In this document: piece by piece, positions 51,231 through 59,333 of the stretch
Position numbering within the stretch: position 1 is the first letter of the stretch
How the letters are laid out: each line of letters opens with the position of its first letter
Assembly: GCF_016863295.1 (NCBI RefSeq)
Contig: NZ_BOOP01000021.1
Location: 184,569-248,568 of the forward strand
Length of the DNA stretch: 64,000 nt
Direction: 5' to 3'
Origin: Planotetraspora phitsanulokensis
GTDB taxonomy: Bacteria; Actinomycetota; Actinomycetes; Streptosporangiales; Streptosporangiaceae
Notes under the pieces: generated by a model
Seen by the model: the letters and a program-made list of their open reading frames with translations, nothing else
What the model was told of the DNA's origin: nothing
Databases searched by the model: none
Translations under genes and position numbers: made by a program

Positions 51231-51280
51231 TTGTCACATTCCTCCGTTTTGCCGGTCATACCAATTGACCGGCAAACCCA

Positions 51281-51345
51281 CGCCGATGTGACCGTCCGGG
51301 CCCGGCCCAGACGTCACGCCTGCCGGTTCAGGCAGCACATACACC
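51281..51345 (+). repeat. Duplicated leader, copy 1 (before VOC gene 51370)
   Basis: CGCCGATGTGAC at 51281 and the 28-base block starting GCCTGCCGGTTCAGGCAGCA at 51318. The same two blocks with the same 37-base offset occur at 51994 and 52031 before the VOC gene at 52079. GCCTG-ccggtt-CAGGC is an inverted repeat. It is either a shared promoter/operator or the trace of a tandem gene duplication. Confidence 0.75.
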
Positions 51346-51369
51346 TCAGGCAGTACAAGGAGACACAGC

Positions 51370-51783
51370 ATGAAAGCGCACGTGAGCTCGATTCTCCTCG
51401 GCGTCCGGGACCTGGAGCGGGCCAAGCAGTTCTACACGGAGGGGCTCGGCTGGAAGGTCAAGCACGACTACGGCATCTCGGTGTTCTTCGAATCGGACGG
51501 AGCCTCGCCCGTCGGCTTCTACGGCCGCGACGGCCTGGCCGGCCAGGTGGGCACGAGCCCGGAAGGCAGCGGCTTCAGCGGACTGGTCCTCACCTACGTC
51601 GTCCGCAGTGAGGCGCGAGTCGACGAGATCATCGCGGAGGCCGAGAAGGCCGGCGCCACGATCCTCAAGCCCGCCGGCGCCCTGCCCTGGGGCGGGTACG
51701 GCGGCTCCTTCGCGGACCCGGACGGCTACATCTGGAGCCTCGGCTACAGCGCCCAGGGAGAGGATCAGCCCTACGCGGAGTAG
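51370..51783 (+). CDS. VOC family protein, copy 2
   Basis: 137 residues. About 88 percent identical by eye to the protein at 37201 (17 differences), with the same ALPWGGYGG and FADPDGYIW ends. AAGGAGACAC lies before the ATG. It is divergent from the ECF sigma gene across 139 bases containing the duplicated leader. A likely member of the sigma factor's regulon. Confidence 0.87.
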   Translation: MKAHVSSILLGVRDLERAKQFYTEGLGWKVKHDYGISVFFESDGASPVGFYGRDGLAGQVGTSPEGSGFSGLVLTYVVRSEARVDEIIAEAEKAGATILKPAGALPWGGYGGSFADPDGYIWSLGYSAQGEDQPYAE

Positions 51784-51993
51784 CCGCCGAGGAAGGCCTC
51801 TGGCGAGGGGGTGACGCGCCATTGCCGGGCACGCCGGCCGGACTCCTCCGAACCGATGATCCCTCGGCATGACCGACGTGACCGGCACCGACGAGTACGT
51901 TCGGCGTCGACGCGGGATCGTGTCGACGCCGAACCACCGCGCGTTGTCGGACAAGGCCTTTGCGCCCCTCCAGCCGATCGACCGTCGAACGCA

Positions 51994-52058
51994 CGCCGAT
52001 GTGACGTCCGAGGCCCGGCCCGGCTTCCCGGCCTGCCGGTTCAGGCAGCACATACACC
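51994..52058 (+). repeat. Duplicated leader, copy 2 (before VOC gene 52079)
   Basis: Second copy of the leader described at 51281: the 12-base and 28-base blocks are exact, the sequence between them differs slightly. It ends 20 bases before the GTG of the next gene. Between 51784 and 51993 there is otherwise no gene. Confidence 0.75.
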
Positions 52059-52078
52059 GAAATCACCAGGAGAGAACC

Positions 52079-52468
52079 GTGTCACTGCAAGTGAACGCCA
52101 TCATGCTCGGCGTCAAGGACCTGGCCCGCGCCAAGAAGTTCTACGAAGGCCTGGGCTGCACGATCGACAAGGACACCCGTCATTTCGTCTCGTTCAGCCT
52201 GGGCGAGGGATCCCCGCAGCTGGCTCTCTACGAATGGGAGGCAGCGGCGCGGGACGCCGGCGTCTCCGCGGATGGATCCGGATTCCGCGGCGCCTCATTC
52301 CACTTCAACCCCGACTCCAGGGAAGTCGTGGACGAGATGATGCGCAACGCGGCGGCTGCCGGCGGCAGCGTGATCAAGGAGGCGGCCCCCGCCCAGTGGG
52401 GCGGGTACTTCGGCTACTTCAGCGACCCGGACGGCCATCTGTGGAAGGTCACCACCTACGCCTCCTGA
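52079..52468 (+). CDS. VOC family protein, third type
   Basis: 129 residues from GTG 52079 with AGGAGAG 6 bases upstream. LQVNAIMLGVKDLARAKKFY starts the fold and FGYFSDPDGHLWKVTTY ends it, but the middle differs from the 51370 protein, so it is an older paralogue. It shares the duplicated leader and hence probably its control. Confidence 0.85.
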   Translation: MSLQVNAIMLGVKDLARAKKFYEGLGCTIDKDTRHFVSFSLGEGSPQLALYEWEAAARDAGVSADGSGFRGASFHFNPDSREVVDEMMRNAAAAGGSVIKEAAPAQWGGYFGYFSDPDGHLWKVTTYAS

Positions 52469-52590
52469 CCCACAGACCTCGCGCAGGGTCCCCGGCCACG
52501 CCACACCCGGGGAGACCGGGGAGCGGCCCGCGCTCCCCGTCTTGGACGCCGATCCCATAGGGAGACCCGGCTCTCGACTGCTCTTACGCC

Positions 52591-52986
52591 TCACGACCGT
52601 TCCAGCAGGGCGATCCCGAGATCGCTGGTCGTGTAGTTCACCTCGTGCCGGTACCGGTGGCTGGTCACCAGCCCGGCCTCGCGCAGGACCGTCAGGTGCT
52701 GGGAGACGGTGCCCAGGCTCAGGCCGGTGCGGGCGGCCAGCTGGGTCGTGGTGGTGGGGGAGGTGGTGTACGCCAGGAGCTGGGCCCGGCTGCGGCCGAT
52801 CAGGCGGGCGAGCCCGTTGCCGGTGGCGTCGCGCGCTTCCCACAGGGTGCCGACGGCCCGGGTGATGCCGGCGCCGTTCAGGTCGGGGTCGGCCGCGGGC
52901 AGGTCCGGCGAGACCAGGCGGTCGCCGGACCAGTGCAGCGCCGGATGCAGATGGGCGAAGACCTGCTGGATGCCGTCCTCGGCCAA
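52591..52986 (-). pseudogene. 5'-truncated ArsR/winged-helix regulator
   Basis: 131 codons. The C-terminal winged helix is intact: STTELAARTGLS-like TTTTQLAARTGLSLGTVSQH, LTVLREAGLVTSHRYRHEV and LGIALLERS. The preceding LHPALHWSGDRL is the middle of a regulator type that is normally over 300 residues, so the first half is missing. The break is next to an MFS fragment facing away. Likely non-functional, though a short DNA-binding protein could be made. Confidence 0.7.
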
Positions 52987-53054
52987 CTGGCGGGTCCGGT
53001 AGGCGATGTCCGCCTCCAGGACGGCGCGCGGCCAGGATCGGGCAGGGGCAGGCG

Positions 53055-53315
53055 ATGTGCGCGTCGGTGATCACGAGCGGTCTGCTGTGGATGCTGGCGC
53101 TGCCGATGTTCCAGTCCGACTGGCGGTTCGCGATCGGCGTCGCGCAGACCATCGGGGTGCGGCAGGCCCTGTGGGTCGGCGTTCTGGGCGAACTGCTCGC
53201 CGTGATCCCGGTGTATCTCTCACCGCTGCGCAAGATGCGCGAACTGCCCGGCGAGCTTCAACACGCGGGCTCGAAGGCCCCGGCCGCGCCTAATGACGCA
53301 TCCGTGGCGGTCTGA
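53055..53315 (+). pseudogene. C-terminal fragment of an MFS-type transporter
   Basis: 86 codons containing IGVRQALWVGVLGELLAVIP then VYLSPLRKMRELPGEL, the usual last helix and tail of MFS drug exporters. The first eleven helices are absent. It stands head-to-head with a truncated regulator, suggesting that one deletion removed both N-termini of a divergent regulator-exporter pair. Confidence 0.6.
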
Positions 53316-53466
53316 TTCACTCCCCGGCAGCCTTCCCGCGAACTGCTACGGGACTTTTGCGACGTGTCGATCGCCTGTCAGGTCCTCGGCGATCGATGAG
53401 TTCGTGTCCGGACGCCGGTCTAAGTTCGAGCCGGCGCACAAGCCGGAACACAAGGAGGAGGACACC

Positions 53467-54108
53467 ATGGGCATGATCCACATCGACCTGTTCGCGACGC
53501 TCGACCTGGTTGGCCAGGCGCCGGGTGATCCTGAGGAGGACTCCGACGGCTTTCCGTTCGGGGGATGGCAGGCGCCCCTGTTCGACGAGACGGTCGGCCG
53601 GCACGTCGGTGCAGGAATGGAGGGCATGGACGCCCTGCTGCTGGGCCGCAGGACCTACGACATCTTCGCCGCGTTCTGGCCGAACCAGGTCGACGGCGTC
53701 GACGGCGGGATCGCCACGCTGTTCAACGACATCCCGAAGTACGTCGCCTCGCGAGGCAACCCGGATCTGGACTGGGCGGGCTCGACGCAGTTGGGACCCG
53801 ACCTGGTGAGCGCCGTGCACGAGCTGCGTGACAAGCATGAACACGTCCACGTGATCGGAAGCCTGAACCTGGTGCAGACCCTCCTGCACGAGCGCCTCTT
53901 CGACCGGCTCGACCTGTGGGTCTTCCCCATCGTGCTCGGTGTCGGCAAGAAGGTGTTCGACGGCGGTGCGGTGCCCGCCAACCTGGTGCTCCTCGAGCCG
54001 CCCGTCGCCTCGTCCAAGGGCGCTGTGCTTCTGCGTTACGGCCTGGGCGCGGGGACCCCCGGCACCGGGGACATGCGACGCGAAGACCGCGGCGTCGGTT
54101 CGAGCTGA
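53467..54108 (+). CDS. RibD C-terminal/dihydrofolate reductase-like protein
   Basis: 213 residues. DHFR-like fold of the RibD_C kind: MIHIDLFATLDLVGQAPG, LLLGRRTYDIFAAFWP, KYVASRGNPDLDW, HVHVIGSLNLVQTLLHERLF, RLDLWVFPIVLGVGKKVF. It probably binds NADPH and reduces an unknown substrate; it is not a full riboflavin deaminase-reductase. AAGGAGGAC is upstream of ATG 53467. No riboflavin gene is near. Confidence 0.87.
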   Translation: MGMIHIDLFATLDLVGQAPGDPEEDSDGFPFGGWQAPLFDETVGRHVGAGMEGMDALLLGRRTYDIFAAFWPNQVDGVDGGIATLFNDIPKYVASRGNPDLDWAGSTQLGPDLVSAVHELRDKHEHVHVIGSLNLVQTLLHERLFDRLDLWVFPIVLGVGKKVFDGGAVPANLVLLEPPVASSKGAVLLRYGLGAGTPGTGDMRREDRGVGSS

Positions 54109-54227
54109 ACAGCGGCCGGAGCCGGCTCCTGTTCGCCGAGTGACCTCATCGACCAGCGGGGGCGACCGTGCGCCTCGGAAGCCTCTGACAGGGGGGTTGA
54201 CCCGTTTGGCTTCCGTTATGACCGGGT

Positions 54228-54977
54228 ATGGCCCATCATTTCGCCGGTGGGGATGCAGTCGGGTCAGGTGAGAGCGATGCTCGGGCCGCCGACGTCGATT
54301 CGCGGAGACAGGGGCTCGTGGTAGCCGAGTCGGCGAAGGAAACGACCGAGGTTCGGCGGCTCTGGGCGGACCCGGTCGACCTGTCGGCTGCGGTGGTCGC
54401 CGCGCAGCGCGGCGACGAGGGCGCCTTCCGGGTGATCTACCGGGCCGTCCAACCTGGCCTGCTGCGGTATCTGCGGGTCCTCGTGGGCGAGGACGCTGAG
54501 GACGTGGCGTCCGAGGCGTGGCTGCAGATCGCCCGCGACCTCGGGTCGTTTCGAGGGGACTCCGACGGGTTCCGCGGTTGGGCGGCGACGATCGCCCGTC
54601 ACCGCGCCCTGGACCATCTGCGCCGTGAGCGTCGCCGGCCCGCCCACAGCCTGCCGATCGAGCAGTTGGCGGACCGGCCGAGCGACGACGACACCGCTGG
54701 GTCCGCGCTCGACGCGTTGGCCTCCGACGCGGCGCTCGCGCTGATCGCGCGGCTGCCTCGTGACCAGGCCGAGGCGGTGCTCCTGCGCGTGGTGATGGGG
54801 CTGGACGCGCAGGCGGCCGGGCGGGTGCTGGGCAAGCGGGCCGGGGCGGTTCGGACGGCGGCCCACCGCGGGTTGCGCAAGCTCGCCAAACTCCTTGAAC
54901 GCCCTGGTACGGCCCTCCCGGACGGGTCCGGCCCGGGCGTCACCGGAGCCGATGGAAAAGGCGATACGACGGGGTGA
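54228..54977 (+). CDS. ECF-type RNA polymerase sigma factor
   Basis: 249 residues. Region 2 is seen in EGAFRVIYRAVQPGLLRYLR, EDVASEAWLQIARDL and WAATIARHRALDHLRRERRR. Region 4 is seen in LARLPRDQAEAVLLR-like RLPRDQAEAVLLRVVMGLDA and AGRVLGKRAGAVRTAAHRGL. An N-terminal extension of about 45 residues is unusual and the true start may lie later, at one of the internal GTG or ATG codons. The gene that follows 47 bases on encodes a one-helix membrane protein likely to act as its anti-sigma factor. A TTGACC is present at 54197. Confidence 0.87.
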   Translation: MAHHFAGGDAVGSGESDARAADVDSRRQGLVVAESAKETTEVRRLWADPVDLSAAVVAAQRGDEGAFRVIYRAVQPGLLRYLRVLVGEDAEDVASEAWLQIARDLGSFRGDSDGFRGWAATIARHRALDHLRRERRRPAHSLPIEQLADRPSDDDTAGSALDALASDAALALIARLPRDQAEAVLLRVVMGLDAQAAGRVLGKRAGAVRTAAHRGLRKLAKLLERPGTALPDGSGPGVTGADGKGDTTG

Positions 54978-55024
54978 ACCGGAGGTGTGACACAAACGGG
55001 GGCTTCGACGCTGAAGGACATGAG

Positions 55025-55756
55025 ATGAGCACTCACAGATCTCCTCGAATCGACCGTCTCACCGCGGAGCGGCTGCTGCGCGGTGAAACGGCTGGTCCGG
55101 ATCAGCTGGCCGAGTTGCTCGCCGCCGCGGCCGCGCCGCGTGGCGAACTGAGCGGCGAGGAGGCGGCCGTGGCGGCCTTCCGGGAGGCCCATCTCGTCCC
55201 CGCCCTTCAGCAGAGAAAACAATCGATGATCAAGACGGCATTGCTGAAATTCGTCACGCTCAAGGTGGCCGCCGCGGCGCTCAGCGCCACCGCTGTGGGC
55301 GGCGTCGCGCTCGCGACCGGCACCGGACACCTGCCCGAATCTCTGGGCGGCCCCGTGCCGAGCGCCCGGCCGACCGCGACTCACGACATCGGCAAGGCCC
55401 ACGTGGCCGGCGACGACCCCACCAACGTCTTCCCGTCGCCGTCTCCGTCCCTGTCGCGGTCCCCGTCCGCGTCCCGGTCTCCGTCCCCGTCTCTGGTCGG
55501 CCTCTGCCGCGCCTATCAGGCCGGTGCCGGCGACAACCCCGGCAAGGCCCTTGAGAATCCGGCCTTCACCCACCTGATCACCGTCGCCGGCGGCAGGGAC
55601 AAGGTCGCGGCCTACTGCGCGGACCGCCTCAAGACCCGTGGCAAGGCTCCGGCCTCCCGCCCGACCGGCGGGCCCAAGGACCACCCGAACGGGAAACCCG
55701 AGGACCACCCGAGCGGGCCACCCAAGCCCGACAAGACCGGCGGGCCGTCCCACTAG
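55025..55756 (+). CDS. Single-span membrane protein, probable anti-sigma partner
   Basis: 243 residues. The first 60 residues are helical and cytoplasmic (RIDRLTAERLLRGETAGPDQ) with no zinc-binding HxxxCxxC motif. A helix at about 75-97 (FVTLKVAAAALSATAVGGVA) crosses the membrane. The outer part has a Ser-Pro repeat linker (SPSPSLSRSPSASRSPSPS) and a domain with two Cys (LVGLCRAYQ, VAAYCADRL) that may form a disulfide. Position after a sigma gene suggests an anti-sigma factor. ATG 55025 has AAGGA 6 bases upstream. Confidence 0.7.
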   Translation: MSTHRSPRIDRLTAERLLRGETAGPDQLAELLAAAAAPRGELSGEEAAVAAFREAHLVPALQQRKQSMIKTALLKFVTLKVAAAALSATAVGGVALATGTGHLPESLGGPVPSARPTATHDIGKAHVAGDDPTNVFPSPSPSLSRSPSASRSPSPSLVGLCRAYQAGAGDNPGKALENPAFTHLITVAGGRDKVAAYCADRLKTRGKAPASRPTGGPKDHPNGKPEDHPSGPPKPDKTGGPSH

Positions 55757-55866
55757 GCCTCACCACGGCGGGAAGCGGCCTCCTTGTTGCTCCGCCGTCA
55801 CCCGGTCGACGTTCCTGAAGGCTTGGGATGCAACCCCGAATCCATGCCTTCGGGCACTTTTGCTCT

Positions 55867-55895
55867 GCCGGATCGAGCCGTACTGCTCTGAACAG
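55867..55895. repeat. 29-bp repeat, copy 2 (first copy at 44185)
   Basis: The same 17-mer GCCGGATCGAGCCGTAC and GAACAG at the same offset as at 44185-44213. It lies in the 212-base gap before the M48 peptidase gene, which has a lower G/C patch at 55890-55950 suited to a promoter. Confidence 0.6.
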
Positions 55896-55968
55896 TCGGA
55901 CTCCGATTCAAAGTGCATACAACCCGTTAATTTCGGACACTTCTTAACGTCCCTCAAGGGAGCCTGAC

Positions 55969-57447
55969 ATGGTCACCGCGATGCGGGCAGCGCTGGCATT
56001 CGGCCTTCTGGCCGGGTTCTACGTGCTCGTCGCCGCCGTCCTCGGAGTCGCTGCGGTCTTCGACGTCGTCGCCGTACAGCACCTTTCCTCCGGTGCATTG
56101 AAGATCGCCATTGTTCTCACGCTGGCAGCCCTGGCGTTGCTGCGCGGCCTCATCCTGGTCAACAGGCGCAGGCCGCACACGGAGCCGGGCGTCGCCGTAG
56201 GCCGCGAGCAGGAGCCGGCGCTCTGGCGGACGGTCGAGGAACTGGCCGAGGTGGTGCGCACCCGCCCGCCGGACGAGATCCGGCTCGTCGCCGAGGTGAA
56301 CGCAGCGGTGAGCGAGGACACGAGCTGGCTGGGGCTGCGGGCGGGCCGCCGCCGCATGTACATCGGCATGCCTCTGCTGATGGCGCTCAGCGCGGACGAG
56401 ATGCGCGCGGTGCTCGGGCACGAACTCGGTCACTACAGCGGCGCGCACACCCGTCTGGGAGGCACGGTGTACCGGGGCCGCATCGCCGTCCTCGCCGCGG
56501 TCCAGTCGCTGGGCAACCACGCCTGGATCCAGAAGATCTTCTTCGCCTACGCCAAGCTCTTCCTGCGCGTCTCCCAGACCGTTTCGCGGAAACAGGAACT
56601 GGAGGCCGACGAATTCGCCGTCACCATCGCGGGCCGCGACGCCGCCGGAAACGCCCTGCGGAAGGTGCACGGCACCGACGACGTGTGGAACATGTTCATC
56701 GAGAGGTACGTCGGCATGACCGGCATGGCGGGAAGCCGGCCGGCGAACCTGTTCGGCGGCTTCCACGCGCTCGTCAACGCGCACGTGACGGAGATCGCCC
56801 AGGCGGACGGGGCAGGCGAGGAGACCAGTCCGTACGACTCGCACCCGAGCCTGCGTGAGCGGCTGGGCGCGATCGCGGTTCTGCCCGACCGCCCGCGCGC
56901 ACTCGATTCCCGTCCCGCTCTGGTCCTCCTCCGCGATCCGGCGGTCGCCGCGAACGCCCTGGAGCAGACCTTCTGGACCGACGAGGCGCTCCGTCTGCGC
57001 CCGCTGCCCTGGGACGAGATGGTCGCCACCGGCATGTACGTGGCTCGCAACGAAGAGCCGGTGCACGACCTGTCGGTCGCGGGCCAGCGGGTCGTCGGTG
57101 CGCGCGAGCCCTTCCTGGACGCCGCCCTGGAAGCCCTGGCGCGGAACCAGTCCGCCGCCCTCTACGACGAGCTGGTCCGGCTGAACTGGCAGCAATCACC
57201 GACCCTGGTGGCCAACGTCCTGGCCCGCGCGATCGAGGGCGTACTGATCAGTCACGGTAAGGCCCGATGGACGTTGTCCTGGACGGGCCCCGCCAAGCTG
57301 CTCGACCCGGTGGGCAACGAGGTCGACATCAAGGAGTACGCCGCGCGGGTCGTGGCCGATCCCGCGATGGTCGCGGGCCTGCGTGGCTGGCTCGCTCAGA
57401 TGGGCATCCCCGTCGACTTCCGTCCCCCGATGCCCGTCAGCAACTGA
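55969..57447 (+). CDS. M48-family membrane metalloprotease with long C-terminal extension
   Basis: 492 residues. Two N-terminal membrane helices (about 5-32 and 45-65), then the M48 domain with the zinc site HELGH (LGHELGHYSGAH near residue 147) and KQELEADEFAV as the third ligand region near 210. A C-terminal part of about 200 residues has no known motif. Relatives of HtpX/Ste24 degrade or process membrane proteins. AAGGGAG is 6 bases before the ATG. The lipoprotein gene follows after 26 bases, likely one operon. Confidence 0.88.
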   Translation: MVTAMRAALAFGLLAGFYVLVAAVLGVAAVFDVVAVQHLSSGALKIAIVLTLAALALLRGLILVNRRRPHTEPGVAVGREQEPALWRTVEELAEVVRTRPPDEIRLVAEVNAAVSEDTSWLGLRAGRRRMYIGMPLLMALSADEMRAVLGHELGHYSGAHTRLGGTVYRGRIAVLAAVQSLGNHAWIQKIFFAYAKLFLRVSQTVSRKQELEADEFAVTIAGRDAAGNALRKVHGTDDVWNMFIERYVGMTGMAGSRPANLFGGFHALVNAHVTEIAQADGAGEETSPYDSHPSLRERLGAIAVLPDRPRALDSRPALVLLRDPAVAANALEQTFWTDEALRLRPLPWDEMVATGMYVARNEEPVHDLSVAGQRVVGAREPFLDAALEALARNQSAALYDELVRLNWQQSPTLVANVLARAIEGVLISHGKARWTLSWTGPAKLLDPVGNEVDIKEYAARVVADPAMVAGLRGWLAQMGIPVDFRPPMPVSN

Positions 57448-57473
57448 CGGACGAATCTTCCTGAAAGCGAGAA

Positions 57474-58493
57474 ATGGTGCGCCTGACCCTCGTTACCGCC
57501 GTCATGGTTCTGCCCGTGGTCGTCGGAGGATGCAGCTTCATTGACAGCGGCGAGCCCGCGTCCGTCAGCAAACCGCCGGCTCCACCGCCGTCGCCGACTC
57601 CCGCCCTCAGCGAGAAGGCGGCCATGACGGCACTCAAGCGCTACATGCTGGGGATCAACGCCGCGAACGGCAAGTTGAACAGCGGCCTGGCGAGCAAGGT
57701 GGAGAGCGGTTCCGCACAACAGATCCACAACGCGCAGTACAAGGTGTTCAAGCAGAACAGGCTGAAAATCAGACCGGTGAAGTACACGGCGGGGTTGGCT
57801 GCGGCGCCGAAGTTCTCCGGCTATCCCAAATGGTTCTTCGCCGCAGCCACCGACACCGGATCCAAGCCCGCCACACGGGACATCCTGCTGTTCGTCCAAG
57901 ATCAGGCGGGCGCTCCGTGGCGGGTGGCGTACGCGCCGTTCTCGAGGACGGCGACGGGACCGATAGCCTCCGGAGTCGACGTCGAGGACTTCCCCGACGT
58001 GGTGCCGGCCGGGGACCCCGGCGTTGTGGTCCCACCAAGCAAGGTCGCCCCGGCGCTGGCGGAAGTCATCAGCCGGGGCACACGCAGTCCCTGGGCGAAG
58101 CAGTTCGCCATCGGCAGGCTGGTCAAGGCCCAGTACCAAGGACTCCGCGACACCCGCGAGGCGTACGAGGGGAACAACTGGACAGGGACCAGCCAGGCGG
58201 TCGCCGCCACGACCCCTGTCTACGCCGTTCGCACGAAATCAGGTGGCGCTTTGGCCTGGTTCGGAATCGACGTCAAGGCGTCCTATCGCGGCAAGGCCAA
58301 CGCCGCGGGCATGACGTGGGAGAGCTCCGATTTCGGTGACTTCCAGAAGGGCTTCGGTATCCCCTCGACGGTCAGATCGTCCATCACGAGCGTGGAGCGC
58401 AACGAGGTGCTGGCCTACATCCCCCCGAAGGGGAAGGGAAAGGTTCAGATCATCGCGAACCGATGGTTTCCGGTGTCTGTGAAGGGCCGCTGA
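57474..58493 (+). CDS. Predicted lipoprotein downstream of the M48 peptidase
   Basis: 339 residues. Signal peptide with lipobox VVGGC (lipid Cys at about residue 20), then a Pro-rich linker (SKPPAPPPSPTPAL) and a mature domain with no known family (ALKRYMLGINAANGKLN, WFFAAATDTGSKPATRDILL). Residue pattern suggests a SnoaL-like/beta-rich surface protein. It may be a substrate or partner of the protease. Weak Shine-Dalgarno; GTG 57477 is an alternative start. Confidence 0.75.
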   Translation: MVRLTLVTAVMVLPVVVGGCSFIDSGEPASVSKPPAPPPSPTPALSEKAAMTALKRYMLGINAANGKLNSGLASKVESGSAQQIHNAQYKVFKQNRLKIRPVKYTAGLAAAPKFSGYPKWFFAAATDTGSKPATRDILLFVQDQAGAPWRVAYAPFSRTATGPIASGVDVEDFPDVVPAGDPGVVVPPSKVAPALAEVISRGTRSPWAKQFAIGRLVKAQYQGLRDTREAYEGNNWTGTSQAVAATTPVYAVRTKSGGALAWFGIDVKASYRGKANAAGMTWESSDFGDFQKGFGIPSTVRSSITSVERNEVLAYIPPKGKGKVQIIANRWFPVSVKGR

Positions 58494-58660
58494 CGCGTCC
58501 GGCCGACCGAATCCCCACCGGTGTCAGAGGCCGGTTCCGATCCCTCGGGACCGGCCGCCGGTCACCCCTCAGCAGTTGAGCCATGGTGACGGGCTCGCGA
58601 CGCCGCAGCCGGGGGATGGCCGGGCTGTTGCGAGTTCCATTACCGGCGAAAGACGAAAAC

Positions 58661-58692
58661 GCCCGCCACTCCCGAAGGAGCGGCGGGCTTTT
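58661..58692. terminator. Bidirectional terminator at 58.66 kb
   Basis: Stem of GCCCGCC-a-CTCC with GGAG-c-GGCGGGC around a CGAA loop, AAAAC before and TTTT after. It serves the convergent lipoprotein and secreted-protein genes. The rest of 58494-58796 has only a weak GACCGG/CCGGTC hairpin. Confidence 0.85.
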
Positions 58693-58796
58693 CGCTGCAG
58701 AGGACTGGTTCCGGCACTACTTCCGCGGCGGGAAGACCGCCGTCGGCGCGAGCGCCGGGAGATGTCCGCCCTGGTTTGTCACTCAACCGCGCGCCA

Positions 58797-59333
58797 TCAG
58801 CCCGTGACCGGGAGAGTCGTCCACGCAGTGCAGCCGCTGATGCCGGCGGAGGGCACAGGAATGGCTCCCGACGTCGGAATCGGCTTCACGTCGATTCTGC
58901 AGTCCGTCTTGAAAATCCCGGCCGAAGTCCGAGCGGTGACCCTCACGATCTGGGGCCCAGCCATGGTGGTGGTGGTGAGCTGGCCGATGGTGATGTTCTG
59001 CACGTAACCGCCCGAGCTGTTCGCCACATTCCTGAGGTTCGCCCATCCCGACCGCGGGTCCCTGATGAACGGGATGCCGTTGTTCGCCGACACCAGGAAG
59101 AGGAGGGAAGAGGTGGCCACGGGGGCGGTGATCGCGGGCGACAGGTTGGAGACGTCGTCCCCGTCGAGCCACGGGCCGCCACTCGGGGTGGGCTTGGTCA
59201 TCGCGGTGGAGGCGCTCGCGGAGGCCACACCGGAGAATCCGAGCGCTCCACAGGCCGCCAGCGCGACTGCCGACATCAGCACACGACCCGTGGTGCGCGA
59301 ACCAGAAGCCGAACTGCTCCTACGAGAAATCAA
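58797..59333 (-). CDS. Small secreted protein of unknown function
   Basis: 178 residues from TTG 59333 with GGAGGG 7 bases upstream; the ATG at 59348 lies just before that site and is less likely. Signal peptide: basic SRRSSSASGSRTTGR, then VLMSAVALAACGALGFSGVA with cleavage after ASASA. The mature 130 residues look beta-rich (SSLLFLVSANNGIPFI, VQNITIGQLTTTTMAG, IVRVTARTSAGIFKTDC) with two Cys that may pair. No family recognised. Confidence 0.7.
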   Translation of the reverse strand: MISRRSSSASGSRTTGRVLMSAVALAACGALGFSGVASASASTAMTKPTPSGGPWLDGDDVSNLSPAITAPVATSSLLFLVSANNGIPFIRDPRSGWANLRNVANSSGGYVQNITIGQLTTTTMAGPQIVRVTARTSAGIFKTDCRIDVKPIPTSGAIPVPSAGISGCTAWTTLPVTG

